A stretch of 64,000 nt of DNA from Streptomyces decoyicus (GCF_019880305.1 NZ_CP082301.1:6200001-6264000); one strand, 5' to 3'; counted from the first letter of the stretch, positions 17,896 through 26,706 are shown. Notes: generated from the sequence alone by a model not told the origin. Numbers and translations: made by a program.

Positions 17896-18179
17896 CCGGC
17901 CCCGGCGGCCGGTCACCACGCCGTACCCGTGGGGGCCCGCCTCGGTCCGTGAGAAGCGAACGGGAAGGACGGCGCCGGCCTCGCCGGGGGCGGTGGACCG
18001 TCTTGATGCGCTGGTCAGGCCCTCACGTCGGCCGGTAGCGGAGCGGACACGGGGCAGGGGCGGCCGGCAGAAGCAGTCGATGACGACGCAAGGAACAACG
18101 CACGGCACAACGGAGGGAACGGGGTGCGAGGACAACGCCGTGATGACAGCCGCGTGCGGCATGTACAAAGCAGGAGATT

Positions 18180-18185
18180 TAGGCT
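18180..18185 (+). promoter_or_regulatory. -10 element of leaderless promoter
   Basis: TAGGCT stands 6 nt before the ATG at 18192. The preceding 296 nt after the ABC-F gene contain no gene I can support. Confidence 0.55.
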
Positions 18186-18191
18186 GGCGGC

Positions 18192-18851
18192 ATGGCCCGG
18201 CCCCGTCGCATCGTCCTCATCCGCCATGGAGAGTCGGTGGGGAATGTCGACGACACCGTGTACGAGCGGGAGCCCGATCATGCGCTCGCGCTCACCAAGA
18301 CCGGGCTGTGGCAGGCGAAGGAAGCCGGTGGCCCGGTGCGCGAGATGTTCGGCGACGAGCGGATCTCCGCCTATGTCTCGCCCTACCGCCGCACCCACCA
18401 GACCTTCCGGGAACTGGGCCTCGATCCGGCCAGGGTCCGGGTGCGCGAGGAGCCCCGGCTGCGCGAGCAGGACTGGGGGAACTGGCAGGACCGCGACGAC
18501 GTGCGACGGCAGAAGGCCTACCGTGACGCCTACGGCCACTTCTTCTACCGCTTCGCCCAGGGCGAGTCCGGAGCAGATGTCTACGACCGGGTCGGGGCGT
18601 TCCTGGAGAGCCTGTGGCGCAGCTTCGAGGACCCTAACCACCCGCCGAACGTCCTCATCGTCACGCACGGTCTCACCATGCGGCTGTTCTGTATGCGGTG
18701 GTTCCACTGGACGGTGGCCGATTTCGAGTCACTGTCCAATCCCGGCAATGCGGAATGGCGCACCCTGCTGCTCGGCCCGGACGGCCGATACGCCCTCGAC
18801 CGGCCCTTCGAGCGCTGGTGTGAACCCGAGCCTTATGGCGCCACCGGTTAG
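18192..18851 (+). CDS. histidine phosphatase (phosphoglycerate mutase-like)
   Basis: A 219-residue histidine-phosphatase superfamily protein. The RHGE motif has catalytic His12, and a second His is in VTHGLTMRLF near residue 160. SPYRRTHQTF near 74-83 supplies a conserved Arg. It lacks the insert of true dPGM glycolytic enzymes, so it is more likely a broad phosphatase (sugar or nucleotide phosphates). Probably leaderless. The ADP-ribosylglycohydrolase gene starts 12 nt downstream of its stop. Confidence 0.88.
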   Translation: MARPRRIVLIRHGESVGNVDDTVYEREPDHALALTKTGLWQAKEAGGPVREMFGDERISAYVSPYRRTHQTFRELGLDPARVRVREEPRLREQDWGNWQDRDDVRRQKAYRDAYGHFFYRFAQGESGADVYDRVGAFLESLWRSFEDPNHPPNVLIVTHGLTMRLFCMRWFHWTVADFESLSNPGNAEWRTLLLGPDGRYALDRPFERWCEPEPYGATG

Positions 18852-18854
18852 AGT
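18849..18854 (+). promoter_or_regulatory. -10 element overlapping upstream stop codon
   Basis: TAGAGT lies 8 nt before the ATG at 18863 and overlaps the TAG stop of the histidine phosphatase gene, so the downstream gene may have its own leaderless promoter. Confidence 0.45.
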
Positions 18855-18862
18855 GCACAGCG

Positions 18863-19771
18863 ATGACCCCCGACCACCGTGACGCAGACCGCTGTGCGCG
18901 GGCTCTGGCGAGCCTGCGCGGCCTCGCCGTGGGTGATGCCCTCGGATCCCAGTTCTTCGTCCCCGCCCATTACCCCTCCCTCAAGCGCCGCGAGCTGCCT
19001 CCCGCCCCCTGGCAGTGGACCGACGACACCGAGATGGCCTGCTCGGTCCTTGCGGTGCTCACCGCCCATGGCCGGATCGACCAGGACGACCTCGCCCGCT
19101 CCTTCGCCCACCGCCATGACTTCGACCGTGGCTACGGACCGGCCGTCAACCGCATGCTGCGGCTGATCCGCGAGGGCGGCGACTGGCGTGAACTGGCCTC
19201 CGGACTCTTCAACGGTCAGGGCTCGTGGGGCAACGGCGCCGCCATGCGCATCGCTCCCCTCGGTGCCTGGTATGCCGACGACCCCGAGCAGGCCACCCAC
19301 CAGGCGGAGATCTCCGCCTACACCACCCACCAGCATCGCGAGGCCGTCGTCGGTGCCATGGCCGTGGCCGCCGCGGCCGCCCTGGTGGCCGACCCGACCC
19401 GCGACACCGGCCCCGAACAGCTGCTGGACGGCGTGCTGGAGCTGATCCCGCGCAGCGCCGTACAGGCCGGACTGCGCCGGGCCCGCGACATGCTCGACTA
19501 CGCCGACTCCTCCACCGTCGCCGCCGTCCTGGGGTGCGGACGACGCACCAGTGCCCACGACACCGTGCCCTTCACCCTCTGGGCAGCGGCCCGGCATCTC
19601 GGCAACTATGAGCGGGCGTTTTGGACCACGGCTCAGGCGGGCGGCGACGTCGACACCACCTGCGCCATCGTCGGCGGCATCGTCGCCGCCGGTCGCGCGG
19701 GCAGCCCGCCCGAGGCATGGCTGGACGGCACCGAGCCCCTCCCGTCCTGGGCTCCAGCCCTCGCCGGCTGA
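18863..19771 (+). CDS. ADP-ribosylglycohydrolase (DraG-like)
   Basis: A 302-residue all-helical ADP-ribosylglycohydrolase that would remove ADP-ribose from proteins or small molecules with Mg2+ or Mn2+. Metal-site motifs are present: WTDDTEMA near residues 52-59 and GGDVDTTCAIVGGI near 255-268, with GALWGLA-like GLAVGDALGS at the start. Full length for the family. No dinitrogenase or DraT gene is nearby, so the substrate is not nitrogenase. Streptomyces carries ADP-ribosyltransferases elsewhere that could be partners (inference). Confidence 0.9.
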   Translation: MTPDHRDADRCARALASLRGLAVGDALGSQFFVPAHYPSLKRRELPPAPWQWTDDTEMACSVLAVLTAHGRIDQDDLARSFAHRHDFDRGYGPAVNRMLRLIREGGDWRELASGLFNGQGSWGNGAAMRIAPLGAWYADDPEQATHQAEISAYTTHQHREAVVGAMAVAAAAALVADPTRDTGPEQLLDGVLELIPRSAVQAGLRRARDMLDYADSSTVAAVLGCGRRTSAHDTVPFTLWAAARHLGNYERAFWTTAQAGGDVDTTCAIVGGIVAAGRAGSPPEAWLDGTEPLPSWAPALAG

Positions 19772-20086
19772 CCGCAGTCGTCCGTCTCACCCGCTGCCCT
19801 CCCCGCCCGCCGTGTCTCGGCCGCGTCCGTCCGCTTCCGTCTTCCCGGCATCCTTCAACGGGCGGCACCGGGCAGCGACTTGACCGGGTACGGTCCGCGC
19901 GGGGCAAGGTGACGGCGGCGCCCGGTTCCGGCCTCGCGCGGTCTCGGCCTGCCTCCGCATACCCATCGGTAGCGGAACCGGCCGGTCCCGTTGGCGTCCC
20001 GCTCACACGGTCGCCGACGCCGTTGGCCACCAGGTGGGGATCCGGTGCGGACGGCTGAGCCGAATAGGCGTAACCTTGCTGGCGCC
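19772..20086. other. intergenic region before rnhB
   Basis: 315 nt without a supportable gene. A TAACCT hexamer at 20071-20076, 10 nt before the rnhB ATG, is a possible -10 with a very short leader. Confidence 0.4.
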
Positions 20087-20788
20087 ATGCCGTACGAGCC
20101 CCCCACCCATTCCGTCGAGCGATCATTGCGCGCCACGACGGGCGCCAAGATCGTTGCAGGTATCGACGAGGTCGGGCGCGGAGCGTGGGCCGGTCCGGTC
20201 AGCGTCTGCGCGGCCATCACCGGCCTGCGCAGGCCGCCCGACGGCCTCACCGATTCCAAGCTGCTGACCCCCAAGCGCCGCACCGAACTGTGCGAGGTGC
20301 TCGGCGCATGGGTCACGTCGTATGCCCTGGGGCACTCCTCGTCGGAGGAGATCGACGAGCTGGGCATGACCGCGGCTCTGCGGCTCGCGGCCATACGCGC
20401 CCTGGAGGCGCTGCCGGTCCGGCCGGACGCGATCATTCTCGACGGCAAGCACAACTACCTGGGCGCGCCATGGCGGGTCCGCACGGTCATCAAGGGTGAC
20501 CAGTCCTGCATCGCGGTCGCCGCCGCGTCCGTGATCGCCAAGGTGCGGCGCGACGCGATGATGGCCGAACTGGGCCTGGTGTACGCCGACTTCGACTTCG
20601 CGGCCAACGCAGGCTATCCCTCGCCGACCCATCGCATCGCCCTGGAGGAGTACGGTCCTACGCCGCACCACCGAGTGTCGTGGTCCTACATGGACGCCCT
20701 GCCCCGGTGGCGGCATCTGAAGAAGGTGCGCATCACCCCCGAAGCAGCCGCTCTGGAAGCCGGTGGCCAACTCGGCTTCGATTTCTGA
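20087..20788 (+). CDS. rnhB: ribonuclease HII
   Basis: A 233-residue RNase HII that incises RNA in RNA/DNA hybrids, including single misincorporated ribonucleotides. Catalytic residues are visible: Asp27-Glu28 in GIDEVGRGAWAGP, DSKLLTPKRR, Asp in ILDGKHNYL, and KGDQSCIAVAAASVIAKV with the later Asp. The ATG at 20087 begins the conserved protein; there is no clear Shine-Dalgarno and a possible -10 lies just upstream. It is followed closely by an uncharacterised gene on the same strand. Confidence 0.95.
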   Translation: MPYEPPTHSVERSLRATTGAKIVAGIDEVGRGAWAGPVSVCAAITGLRRPPDGLTDSKLLTPKRRTELCEVLGAWVTSYALGHSSSEEIDELGMTAALRLAAIRALEALPVRPDAIILDGKHNYLGAPWRVRTVIKGDQSCIAVAAASVIAKVRRDAMMAELGLVYADFDFAANAGYPSPTHRIALEEYGPTPHHRVSWSYMDALPRWRHLKKVRITPEAAALEAGGQLGFDF

Positions 20789-20854
20789 GCGGTGCGGACA
20801 TCAATTCGGTACCCGATGACATGTTCCGCACTTACGTTTGATAGACATCCCTTT

Positions 20855-21505
20855 ATGCCTCTCTTCCCCGAGGAGCCTCAGATTCACGAGAGTGTCCCGG
20901 GTCCCCGCGCAACTCCGGCCGCCGGCCGTACCGCGCCGACCCCCCGTCCTGTTCCTGGTCCCGGTCCCCGCCCCGCTCCGCCGCGTGGCGCTCCCGCGTC
21001 CAGTGTCCGTCCGGGCAAGCCCGGACCTGCTGCCCCGCCGCGTGGGCCTGTCGCCGCTCCGCCGGCGCAGCGCACCAGCTCCCCGCCGCCGTCCGCCGGC
21101 AAGACCGGCACTGCCGCGGGAGCGCAGCTCCAGCTGATCCCGGCACCCGTCGACGGCGCCATCGACGCCGCCGACGAGGCCGTCGACCTGCTGCTGGACT
21201 CCGGGCGTGCGCCGAGCGACATCCTGGTGCTGACCACCGGTGAAACGCACCCGTGGGCAGCCCATGAACTGTCCTTCGGCGAGGCGTCCTACTGGGCCCA
21301 ACACGACGCCGCGGACGACGTGTTCTACGCGGACGCGGGCGCCGAGCGTGCCACTGGCCGGCCCGTTGTCGTCGTCGCCGTCAACGGCGGTACGGACGAG
21401 GTCACCGCGCAGGCACTGCCCGCGGCGATGGCCCGTGCGGGAGCGTTGCTGATCGTCTGTGGTGACCCGCAGCGGATCAACACCGTTCTCGGTACGGCCG
21501 CCTGA
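20855..21505 (+). CDS. conserved protein of unknown function, Pro-rich N-terminus
   Basis: 216 residues starting MPLFPEEPQ at ATG 20855. Residues about 10-95 are a low-complexity Pro/Ala/Arg segment, certainly disordered. Residues about 105-216 look folded (DAADEAVDLLLDSGRAPSDILVLTTG..., RPVVVVAVNGG, GALLIVCGDPQRINTVLG). The pattern of short beta-strands (ILVLTT, VVVVAV, LLIVCGD) loosely recalls the C-terminal RecA-like lobe of UvrD-type helicases, but no Walker motif is present and I would not assign a function. It lies 66 nt after rnhB in the same direction. Confidence 0.75.
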   Translation: MPLFPEEPQIHESVPGPRATPAAGRTAPTPRPVPGPGPRPAPPRGAPASSVRPGKPGPAAPPRGPVAAPPAQRTSSPPPSAGKTGTAAGAQLQLIPAPVDGAIDAADEAVDLLLDSGRAPSDILVLTTGETHPWAAHELSFGEASYWAQHDAADDVFYADAGAERATGRPVVVVAVNGGTDEVTAQALPAAMARAGALLIVCGDPQRINTVLGTAA

Positions 21506-21841
21506 CCGCTGCCGGTTCGCAACAGCCCGTCGGCCCTGGTGGCCGTCGGGCTCGCTTGCGCTCCTGCTGGCTTGCGCTCCTGGAAGGGCCTCGATCGGGC
21601 TCCCGCACGGACCTTGCCCGCGCTCATGCACGGACGAGGTTCGGGCACCGGGTGCTTCGGGCGGGGGCACGGCTTCTGCGGGCGGTTTGGGCACTGGTCG
21701 GAGCGGCCTGCCCGTGTGCCGGCCGGAACGCTGAGTAGCTGGAACGCCGAGTCGGCTGGTCGGCATGTGCCGTAGCGCCGAGCGGGGTGGCCCCGCATCA
21801 TCTGCCGGTGCCGGAAGCCGGGCGCACATCCGCCCGGTCGT
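21506..21841. other. convergent intergenic region with hairpin and direct repeat
   Basis: 336 nt between two convergent unknown genes. It contains a terminator-like hairpin (21524-21552) and a 13-nt direct repeat, GCTTGCGCTCCTG, beginning at about 21554 and 21570. No gene is credible. Confidence 0.5.
21524..21552 (+). terminator. terminator-like hairpin
   Basis: 12-bp arms AGCCCGTCGGCC/GGCCGTCGGGCT with one mismatch and a 5-nt loop, just after the stop at 21505. Confidence 0.6.
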
Positions 21842-22555
21842 TCAGCGGGCTGCCGTGCGCCGATGGGCTTCCGGGGCGCCGCCTCCCGTGCGCCGTGGCG
21901 CCGACCGGTGCTGAGTCACGGGAACAGCCGCGGCCGTACGTGGCGAATCCGGACGTGCCGCCGTGGTGCGATGCGTCTCCATGCGTCCGGCACCCGTGCG
22001 GCGCGATGCGGTGACCGGCTTGTCCACGGAGGACGTTTTCGGGCGGCGCCCGCCCCGGCCCTCTCCCAGTACCTGCCAGCGGTCCGGGGTCAAGGTGATG
22101 TACGCCCCGCAGCGGAGCCCGTGCAGGGTGCAGGCGTCGCGCAGCCCCCACATCCATGCCCCGTCCGTCTCCGTCCAACGGGGCTCGCCCTCACGGCAGT
22201 AGAGCAGCACCGCGGTCCGGACCGGGGCGCGCAGCCGCAGGTCGTGCGGGATGACCCGGCGCAGATGCGCCAGCAGTACATTGCGGAACTCCCAGCCATC
22301 GGGAGCGGCCGTGCGCTCGGTGAACGAGGCGCTGGCCGTCACCCGCTCGTGCGTGTCGAGCACCGCGACGACGGCCGTCGACGGCACCGGCCGATGACGG
22401 TCGTGCAGGCCGGCGACGACCTCACGGGGATTGCGCAGCAACGGGATACCGGCCGAGGCCCATTCGGCGGGCTCCAGCATCCGTCCCAGTCGGGCGGCGG
22501 GGTCGGCGGACGCGGGCGGGGGCACCTGCTGGGGCGGGGCGAAGCCGAAGGTCAC
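21842..22555 (-). CDS. conserved protein of unknown function
   Basis: 237 residues from GTG 22555, which has GGGAGG 3 nt upstream. The frame stays open further upstream but without another credible start. The N-terminal two-thirds look folded (AARLGRMLEPAEWASAGIPLLRNPREVV, AVVAVLDTHERVTASASF, FRNVLLAHLRRVIPHDLRLRAPVRTAVLLYCR, WMWGLRDACTLHGLRCGAYITLTPDRW). The last 70 residues are a basic Arg/Thr/Ala-rich tail. I do not recognise the family; the tail suggests nucleic-acid or polyanion binding at most. It follows recQ on the same strand with a 225-nt gap. Confidence 0.7.
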   Translation of the reverse strand: MTFGFAPPQQVPPPASADPAARLGRMLEPAEWASAGIPLLRNPREVVAGLHDRHRPVPSTAVVAVLDTHERVTASASFTERTAAPDGWEFRNVLLAHLRRVIPHDLRLRAPVRTAVLLYCREGEPRWTETDGAWMWGLRDACTLHGLRCGAYITLTPDRWQVLGEGRGGRRPKTSSVDKPVTASRRTGAGRMETHRTTAARPDSPRTAAAVPVTQHRSAPRRTGGGAPEAHRRTAAR

Positions 22556-22780
22556 GTTCCTCCCATCGTCTACGCGTCCGCACGTCGGGCGGCGGCCGGG
22601 CGCGGGAGCGCACCACGACATGGCCCTGCCTGACCACGGACGGCCGGTATGGGGAAGCAGCTCTAATTCTCGCGGTCGTACAGGCATGCGGCAACGGGCG
22701 ATTCCCGCCCGCGACCGGAATCGACCAGGGAGCGGCAAATGTCCCTCCCCGGCGCCGCGTCGGGCTGTGCCGTACTCCTC

Positions 22781-24946
22781 CTAGCCCTGTACGGCGAGAA
22801 CCAGCGGAAACACCCCCTCCGCGCCCGCCCGGCGCAGCAGCCGGGCAGCCATGGCCAGCGTCCAGCCGGTATCGGCGAAGTCGTCCACCAACAGCACCGG
22901 GCCGCCCGCCGACGCCAGAGCCTGCGCCAGCTCCGGCGGTACGCTCAGCGAGCCGTGCAGAGCCCGCAGCCGCTGGGCGCTGTTGCTACGCGGAATCCTG
23001 CCGTCGAATCCGTCGTCCGCCGAGGTCACCGCGCCCAGGAACGGCATGCGGCCGACCGCGGCGATCCGCTCGGCCAGTGACCGGATCAGCTGCGGGCGGC
23101 TGCGCGAGGAGAGCGCGACGACGCCCACCGGGCGGGCCGGTGCATCAGCCGCACCCGAGGCCCAACCACCCGGCCCCTTGGCCCAGTCGGCGAGCACCGT
23201 GACCACGGCGGCCGCCACATCGTCCGGAACCGGACCGTCCGGAGCCTGCGGTGCGAGCATCGGCCGCAGGCGGTTGCCCCACCCGATGTCGGAGAGCCGC
23301 CCCAGGGCCCGGCCGGTCGCGGCCAGCTCACCTGCCGGGATACGCCCCTTGAGGTCGACGCCGACGGCCGGCAACCCCGTGGGCCACATGCGCCGCGGCT
23401 CCACTTCCACGCCGGGCCGTCCCAGCTCGCCGCGCGCCGCATCCAGCGATGCGGCGGACACCTCGGTGGTGAACCGCCCCCCGGCGCAGTTGTCGCAGCG
23501 CCCGCACACGACGGCCGCCTCGTCGTCCAACTGCCGCCGCAGGAACTCCATCCGGCAGCCCGTTGTGGTGGCGTACTCCCGCATCGCCTGCTGTTCGGCC
23601 TCGCGCTGACGCGACACCCACGCATAGCGCTCGGCGTCGTACGACCACGGACGGCCGGTGGACGTCCAGCCACCCTTGACGCGTTGCACGGCGCCGTCCA
23701 CGTCGAGGACCTTGAGCATGATCTCAAGGCGCGAGCGGCGCAGTTCGACCTGCGGCTCCAGGGCCGGCAGGGACACCGGCCTGCCGGCTGCCGCAAGGAC
23801 GTCCAGGGTCCGCCGCACCTGCTCCTCGGGCGGGAACGCCAGTGACGCGAAGTACTTCCAGATCGCCTCGTCCTCCCGCCCGGGGAGCAGCAGGACCTCG
23901 GCGTGCTTGACCCCACGGCCGGCCCGGCCCACCTGCTGGTAGTACGCGATGGGGGACGACGGCGAGCCCAGATGCACCACGAAACCCAGGTCGGGCTTGT
24001 CGAAGCCCATGCCCAGCGCCGAGGTCGCCACCAGCGCCTTGACGCGGTTGGCGAGCAGATCGTCCTCGGCCTGCTGACGGTCGGCGTTCTCCGTCTTGCC
24101 GGTGTACGAGGAGACCGTGTGCCCCCGCTGGCGCAGGAAGGCCGTGACCTCCTCGGCGGCGGCCACGGTGAGCGTATAGATGATCCCCGAGCCCGGCAGC
24201 TCGTGCAGATGGTCCGCAAGCCAGGCGAGGCGGTGCGCGGCGTCCGGCAGCGGGAGGACGCCCAGGCTCAGGCTCTCCCGGTCCAGCGGCCCGCGCAGCA
24301 CCAGCGCCTCGGTGGAGCCCTCGCCCGTCCCGAGCTGCTCGGCGACATCGGCGGTCACCCGCGCGTTGGCCGTGGCGGTGGTGGCGAGCACGGGCACACC
24401 GGGCGGAAGATCGGCGAGCATCGTGCGCAGCCGCCGGTAGTCCGGACGGAAGTCATGGCCCCAGTCGGAGATGCAGTGCGCTTCGTCGACCACCAGCAGA
24501 CCGGTCGCCGCCGCGAGCTTGGGCAGCACCTGATCGCGGAAATCGGGGTTGTTGAGCCGCTCGGGGCTCACCAGCAGGACATCCACGTCGCCGGCCGCCA
24601 CCTCGGCCTGGACCGTGTCCCATTCCTCGGTGTTGGCGGAGTTGATCGTGCGGGCGCGGATGCCGGCCCGCGCGGCAGCCTCGACCTGATTGCGCATCAG
24701 CGCGAGCAGCGGGGAGACGATCACGGTCGGGCCGCTGCCGCGCTCGCGCAGCAGCGCCGTCGCGACGAAATAGACCGCGGACTTGCCCCAGCCCGTGCGC
24801 TGCACGACCAGGGCGCGGCGGTGGTCGGCGACCAGCGCCTCGATCGCCCGCCACTGATCCTCGCGCAGCCTGGCCTCGCCGCTGGGATCCCCGACGAGTC
24901 GGGTCAGGACGGCATCGGCTGCGGCACGCAGATCTTCGTTGCTCAT
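22781..24946 (-). CDS. RecQ-family DNA helicase fused to phosphoribosyltransferase-like domain
   Basis: 721 residues from ATG 24946. Residues 1-360 form the RecQ motor: LREDQWRAIEAL (motif 0), RTGWGKSA Walker A variant (50-57), DEAHCISDWGHDFRPDYRRL, TATAN, and motif VI GRAGRG. A four-cysteine zinc site follows (CRMEFL... then CGRCDNC). No HRDC domain is present. Instead the C-terminus carries a type I phosphoribosyltransferase signature, LVDDFADTGWT (686-696), with SSRSRPQLIRSLAERIAAVG before it, as in ComF-like PRTases. The helicase would unwind 3'-tailed DNA. The PRTase part may bind nucleotides or PRPP. The Walker A has Trp-Gly before Lys, unusual but seen in some RecQ-like proteins. Confidence 0.9.
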   Translation of the reverse strand: MSNEDLRAAADAVLTRLVGDPSGEARLREDQWRAIEALVADHRRALVVQRTGWGKSAVYFVATALLRERGSGPTVIVSPLLALMRNQVEAAARAGIRARTINSANTEEWDTVQAEVAAGDVDVLLVSPERLNNPDFRDQVLPKLAAATGLLVVDEAHCISDWGHDFRPDYRRLRTMLADLPPGVPVLATTATANARVTADVAEQLGTGEGSTEALVLRGPLDRESLSLGVLPLPDAAHRLAWLADHLHELPGSGIIYTLTVAAAEEVTAFLRQRGHTVSSYTGKTENADRQQAEDDLLANRVKALVATSALGMGFDKPDLGFVVHLGSPSSPIAYYQQVGRAGRGVKHAEVLLLPGREDEAIWKYFASLAFPPEEQVRRTLDVLAAAGRPVSLPALEPQVELRRSRLEIMLKVLDVDGAVQRVKGGWTSTGRPWSYDAERYAWVSRQREAEQQAMREYATTTGCRMEFLRRQLDDEAAVVCGRCDNCAGGRFTTEVSAASLDAARGELGRPGVEVEPRRMWPTGLPAVGVDLKGRIPAGELAATGRALGRLSDIGWGNRLRPMLAPQAPDGPVPDDVAAAVVTVLADWAKGPGGWASGAADAPARPVGVVALSSRSRPQLIRSLAERIAAVGRMPFLGAVTSADDGFDGRIPRSNSAQRLRALHGSLSVPPELAQALASAGGPVLLVDDFADTGWTLAMAARLLRRAGAEGVFPLVLAVQG

Positions 24947-24997
24947 GCCCCCATGCAACCCGATGCCACTGACAACGCGCGAACGCCCGCCCGAAGC

Positions 24998-25031
24998 TGT
25001 GGATAACCTCGTCGCCCGAGAGTTATCCACA
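24998..25031. promoter_or_regulatory. pair of inverted DnaA boxes in recQ/DUF4192 divergent promoter
   Basis: TGTGGATAA (24998-25006) and TTATCCACA (25023-25031) are perfect E. coli-type DnaA boxes in inverted orientation, extended to a 10-bp perfect inverted repeat with a 14-nt spacer. Confidence 0.6.
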
Positions 25032-25071
25032 GGGGTCGCGGAGCGGCGGCCGACCGCGGGATCTTCGAGCC

Positions 25072-26706
25072 ATGAATCCGCACAGCGAACCGAGCAAGCG
25101 CCCCGGCGACATCCCCTCCACCCCCACGACCGTCACCCCTCCCGCAGCCAACCCCCCGAACTCTCCTCGCTCTCCCCACGCACCGAAGCCGCAGGCCCCC
25201 GCCGACCCGCCCCGCTCATCCGGATCCTCCGACCCCACAGTACCCATCGACCCCCATGGCCTCTCCAGCCCGCCCGGCCCCGAGAAAACCGCCAACCCCT
25301 CCAACCCCTCCAACCGCGGCGCCTCCTCGCCCACGTCCCGCCTCACCGGCTCCGCAACCCCGTCCCGCCCCTCCCACTCCTCCACCCGTGCCGACGCGGC
25401 CGAGGCCCAGCCCGCCGAAGCCCAGGTCACCCTGCGCGGCCCGGCCGAGCTCGCCGACGCCCTGCCGTATCTCATGGGTTTCTATCCGGACGACAGCATC
25501 GTGATGGTCGCGCTGAACGGCGAGCGCGGACGCTTCGGCGGCCGGGTCAGGCTCGGCATCCCGACCGACACCGCGCAGTGGCCCGATGTCGCCGATCAGC
25601 TCGCCGAGTGTCTGATCTCCGCAGGTCAGGAGCGTGACGCCCGACCCGCGGCGATCATCGTCTACCTCTGCCAGGAGCCGGCGGCGGGCGAGAGCGGCAA
25701 GGACGTCAAGGACCGCCTCCGCCCGCTCGCCCAGCGGCTGCGCACCGCCTGCGGCACGCTCGACGTACCGGTCCTGGAAGCCCTGTGCCTCTCCAACGGC
25801 CGCTTCTGGTCCTACTGCTGCCCCGACTTCCGGTGCTGCCCGGCGGAGGGCACACCCATGGTCATGCCGGGCACGTCCGTGATGGCCGCGGCCGCCGCCT
25901 ACGCGGGAATGCAGGTGCGCGGATCGCTCAAGGAGATGGAGGCCAGGCTCACGCCCCGCACCGGGCCGCGGGCTGCCGAGCAGGAGAAGGCGCTGGACGC
26001 GGCCGCCGGCGCGCTGGTTCCGCGCATGCTCCGGCGGGACGGCGCGGCAGCCGTCCGCCGGGACACCCTCGACCTGGCCGGAGCCATGATCCACCGGTTC
26101 CGCCAGGACACCCCCTCGGGCAGCAACCGGGCCAGGGACGCCTGCGACGACGCGCTGATCACCGATGCCGAGGCCGCCGATCTGATCCTCGGCCTCCAGG
26201 ACCGGGTCACCCGTGACCGGGCGGCGGAGTGGATGGATGGCCCCGCTGCCGCGCCGGCCCTTCGGCTCTGGCGTGCCCTCGCCCGCCGCTGCGCCGGCGG
26301 CTTTGCCGAACACGCAGTGGCACCGCTCACCCTCGCGGGCTGGGTCTGCTGGTCCACCGAGGACGGACCCTCGGCGCGCGTCGCCCTCAGCTGCGCCTTG
26401 GCCATCGACCCCGACTACACCTTCGCCCAGCTGCTGCACCGCGCCGTCAACGAAGGGCTCGACCCGGAGCCGTTGCGCCGGTGCCTGCGCGAACAGAACC
26501 GGGAGGCGGCCGACGAACCCCAGCCGGCCGCCCCCGCGCCCGACGCCAAGGGCACCCGGCAGCCCACGAAGCGCCCTGCGCCGACCCGCCCCGGGCCGGC
26601 CGCCCGCCCGCGGGGGCCGCGCGGTGGCACGGGCCCCGGTAGCCGTACGACGGACGGGCGTGGCAGGCGCCGGGCCGGGCGCGACGGCGACCGGAGCCGG
26701 CGGTGA
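25072..26706 (+). CDS. DUF4192 protein with long disordered termini
   Basis: 544 residues. Positions 1-110 are Pro/Ser/Thr-rich and disordered. The DUF4192 core spans about 115-465, opening VTLRGPAELADALPYLMGFYPDDSIVMVAL, the diagnostic start of this actinobacterial family, and includes a Cys-rich stretch (YCCPDFRCCP, about 247-257). Residues 480-544 are Pro/Arg-rich and strongly basic. The function of the family is unknown. It is divergent from recQ, sharing an upstream region with DnaA boxes, and its stop overlaps a possible GTG (26703) of the next gene. Confidence 0.85.
   Translation: MNPHSEPSKRPGDIPSTPTTVTPPAANPPNSPRSPHAPKPQAPADPPRSSGSSDPTVPIDPHGLSSPPGPEKTANPSNPSNRGASSPTSRLTGSATPSRPSHSSTRADAAEAQPAEAQVTLRGPAELADALPYLMGFYPDDSIVMVALNGERGRFGGRVRLGIPTDTAQWPDVADQLAECLISAGQERDARPAAIIVYLCQEPAAGESGKDVKDRLRPLAQRLRTACGTLDVPVLEALCLSNGRFWSYCCPDFRCCPAEGTPMVMPGTSVMAAAAAYAGMQVRGSLKEMEARLTPRTGPRAAEQEKALDAAAGALVPRMLRRDGAAAVRRDTLDLAGAMIHRFRQDTPSGSNRARDACDDALITDAEAADLILGLQDRVTRDRAAEWMDGPAAAPALRLWRALARRCAGGFAEHAVAPLTLAGWVCWSTEDGPSARVALSCALAIDPDYTFAQLLHRAVNEGLDPEPLRRCLREQNREAADEPQPAAPAPDAKGTRQPTKRPAPTRPGPAARPRGPRGGTGPGSRTTDGRGRRRAGRDGDRSRR

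Noticed and set aside
21902..22150. Basic C-terminal tail of the unknown minus-strand protein as a separate gene
   Set aside because: The frame is continuous with the conserved upstream part and there is no internal start with a ribosome site.
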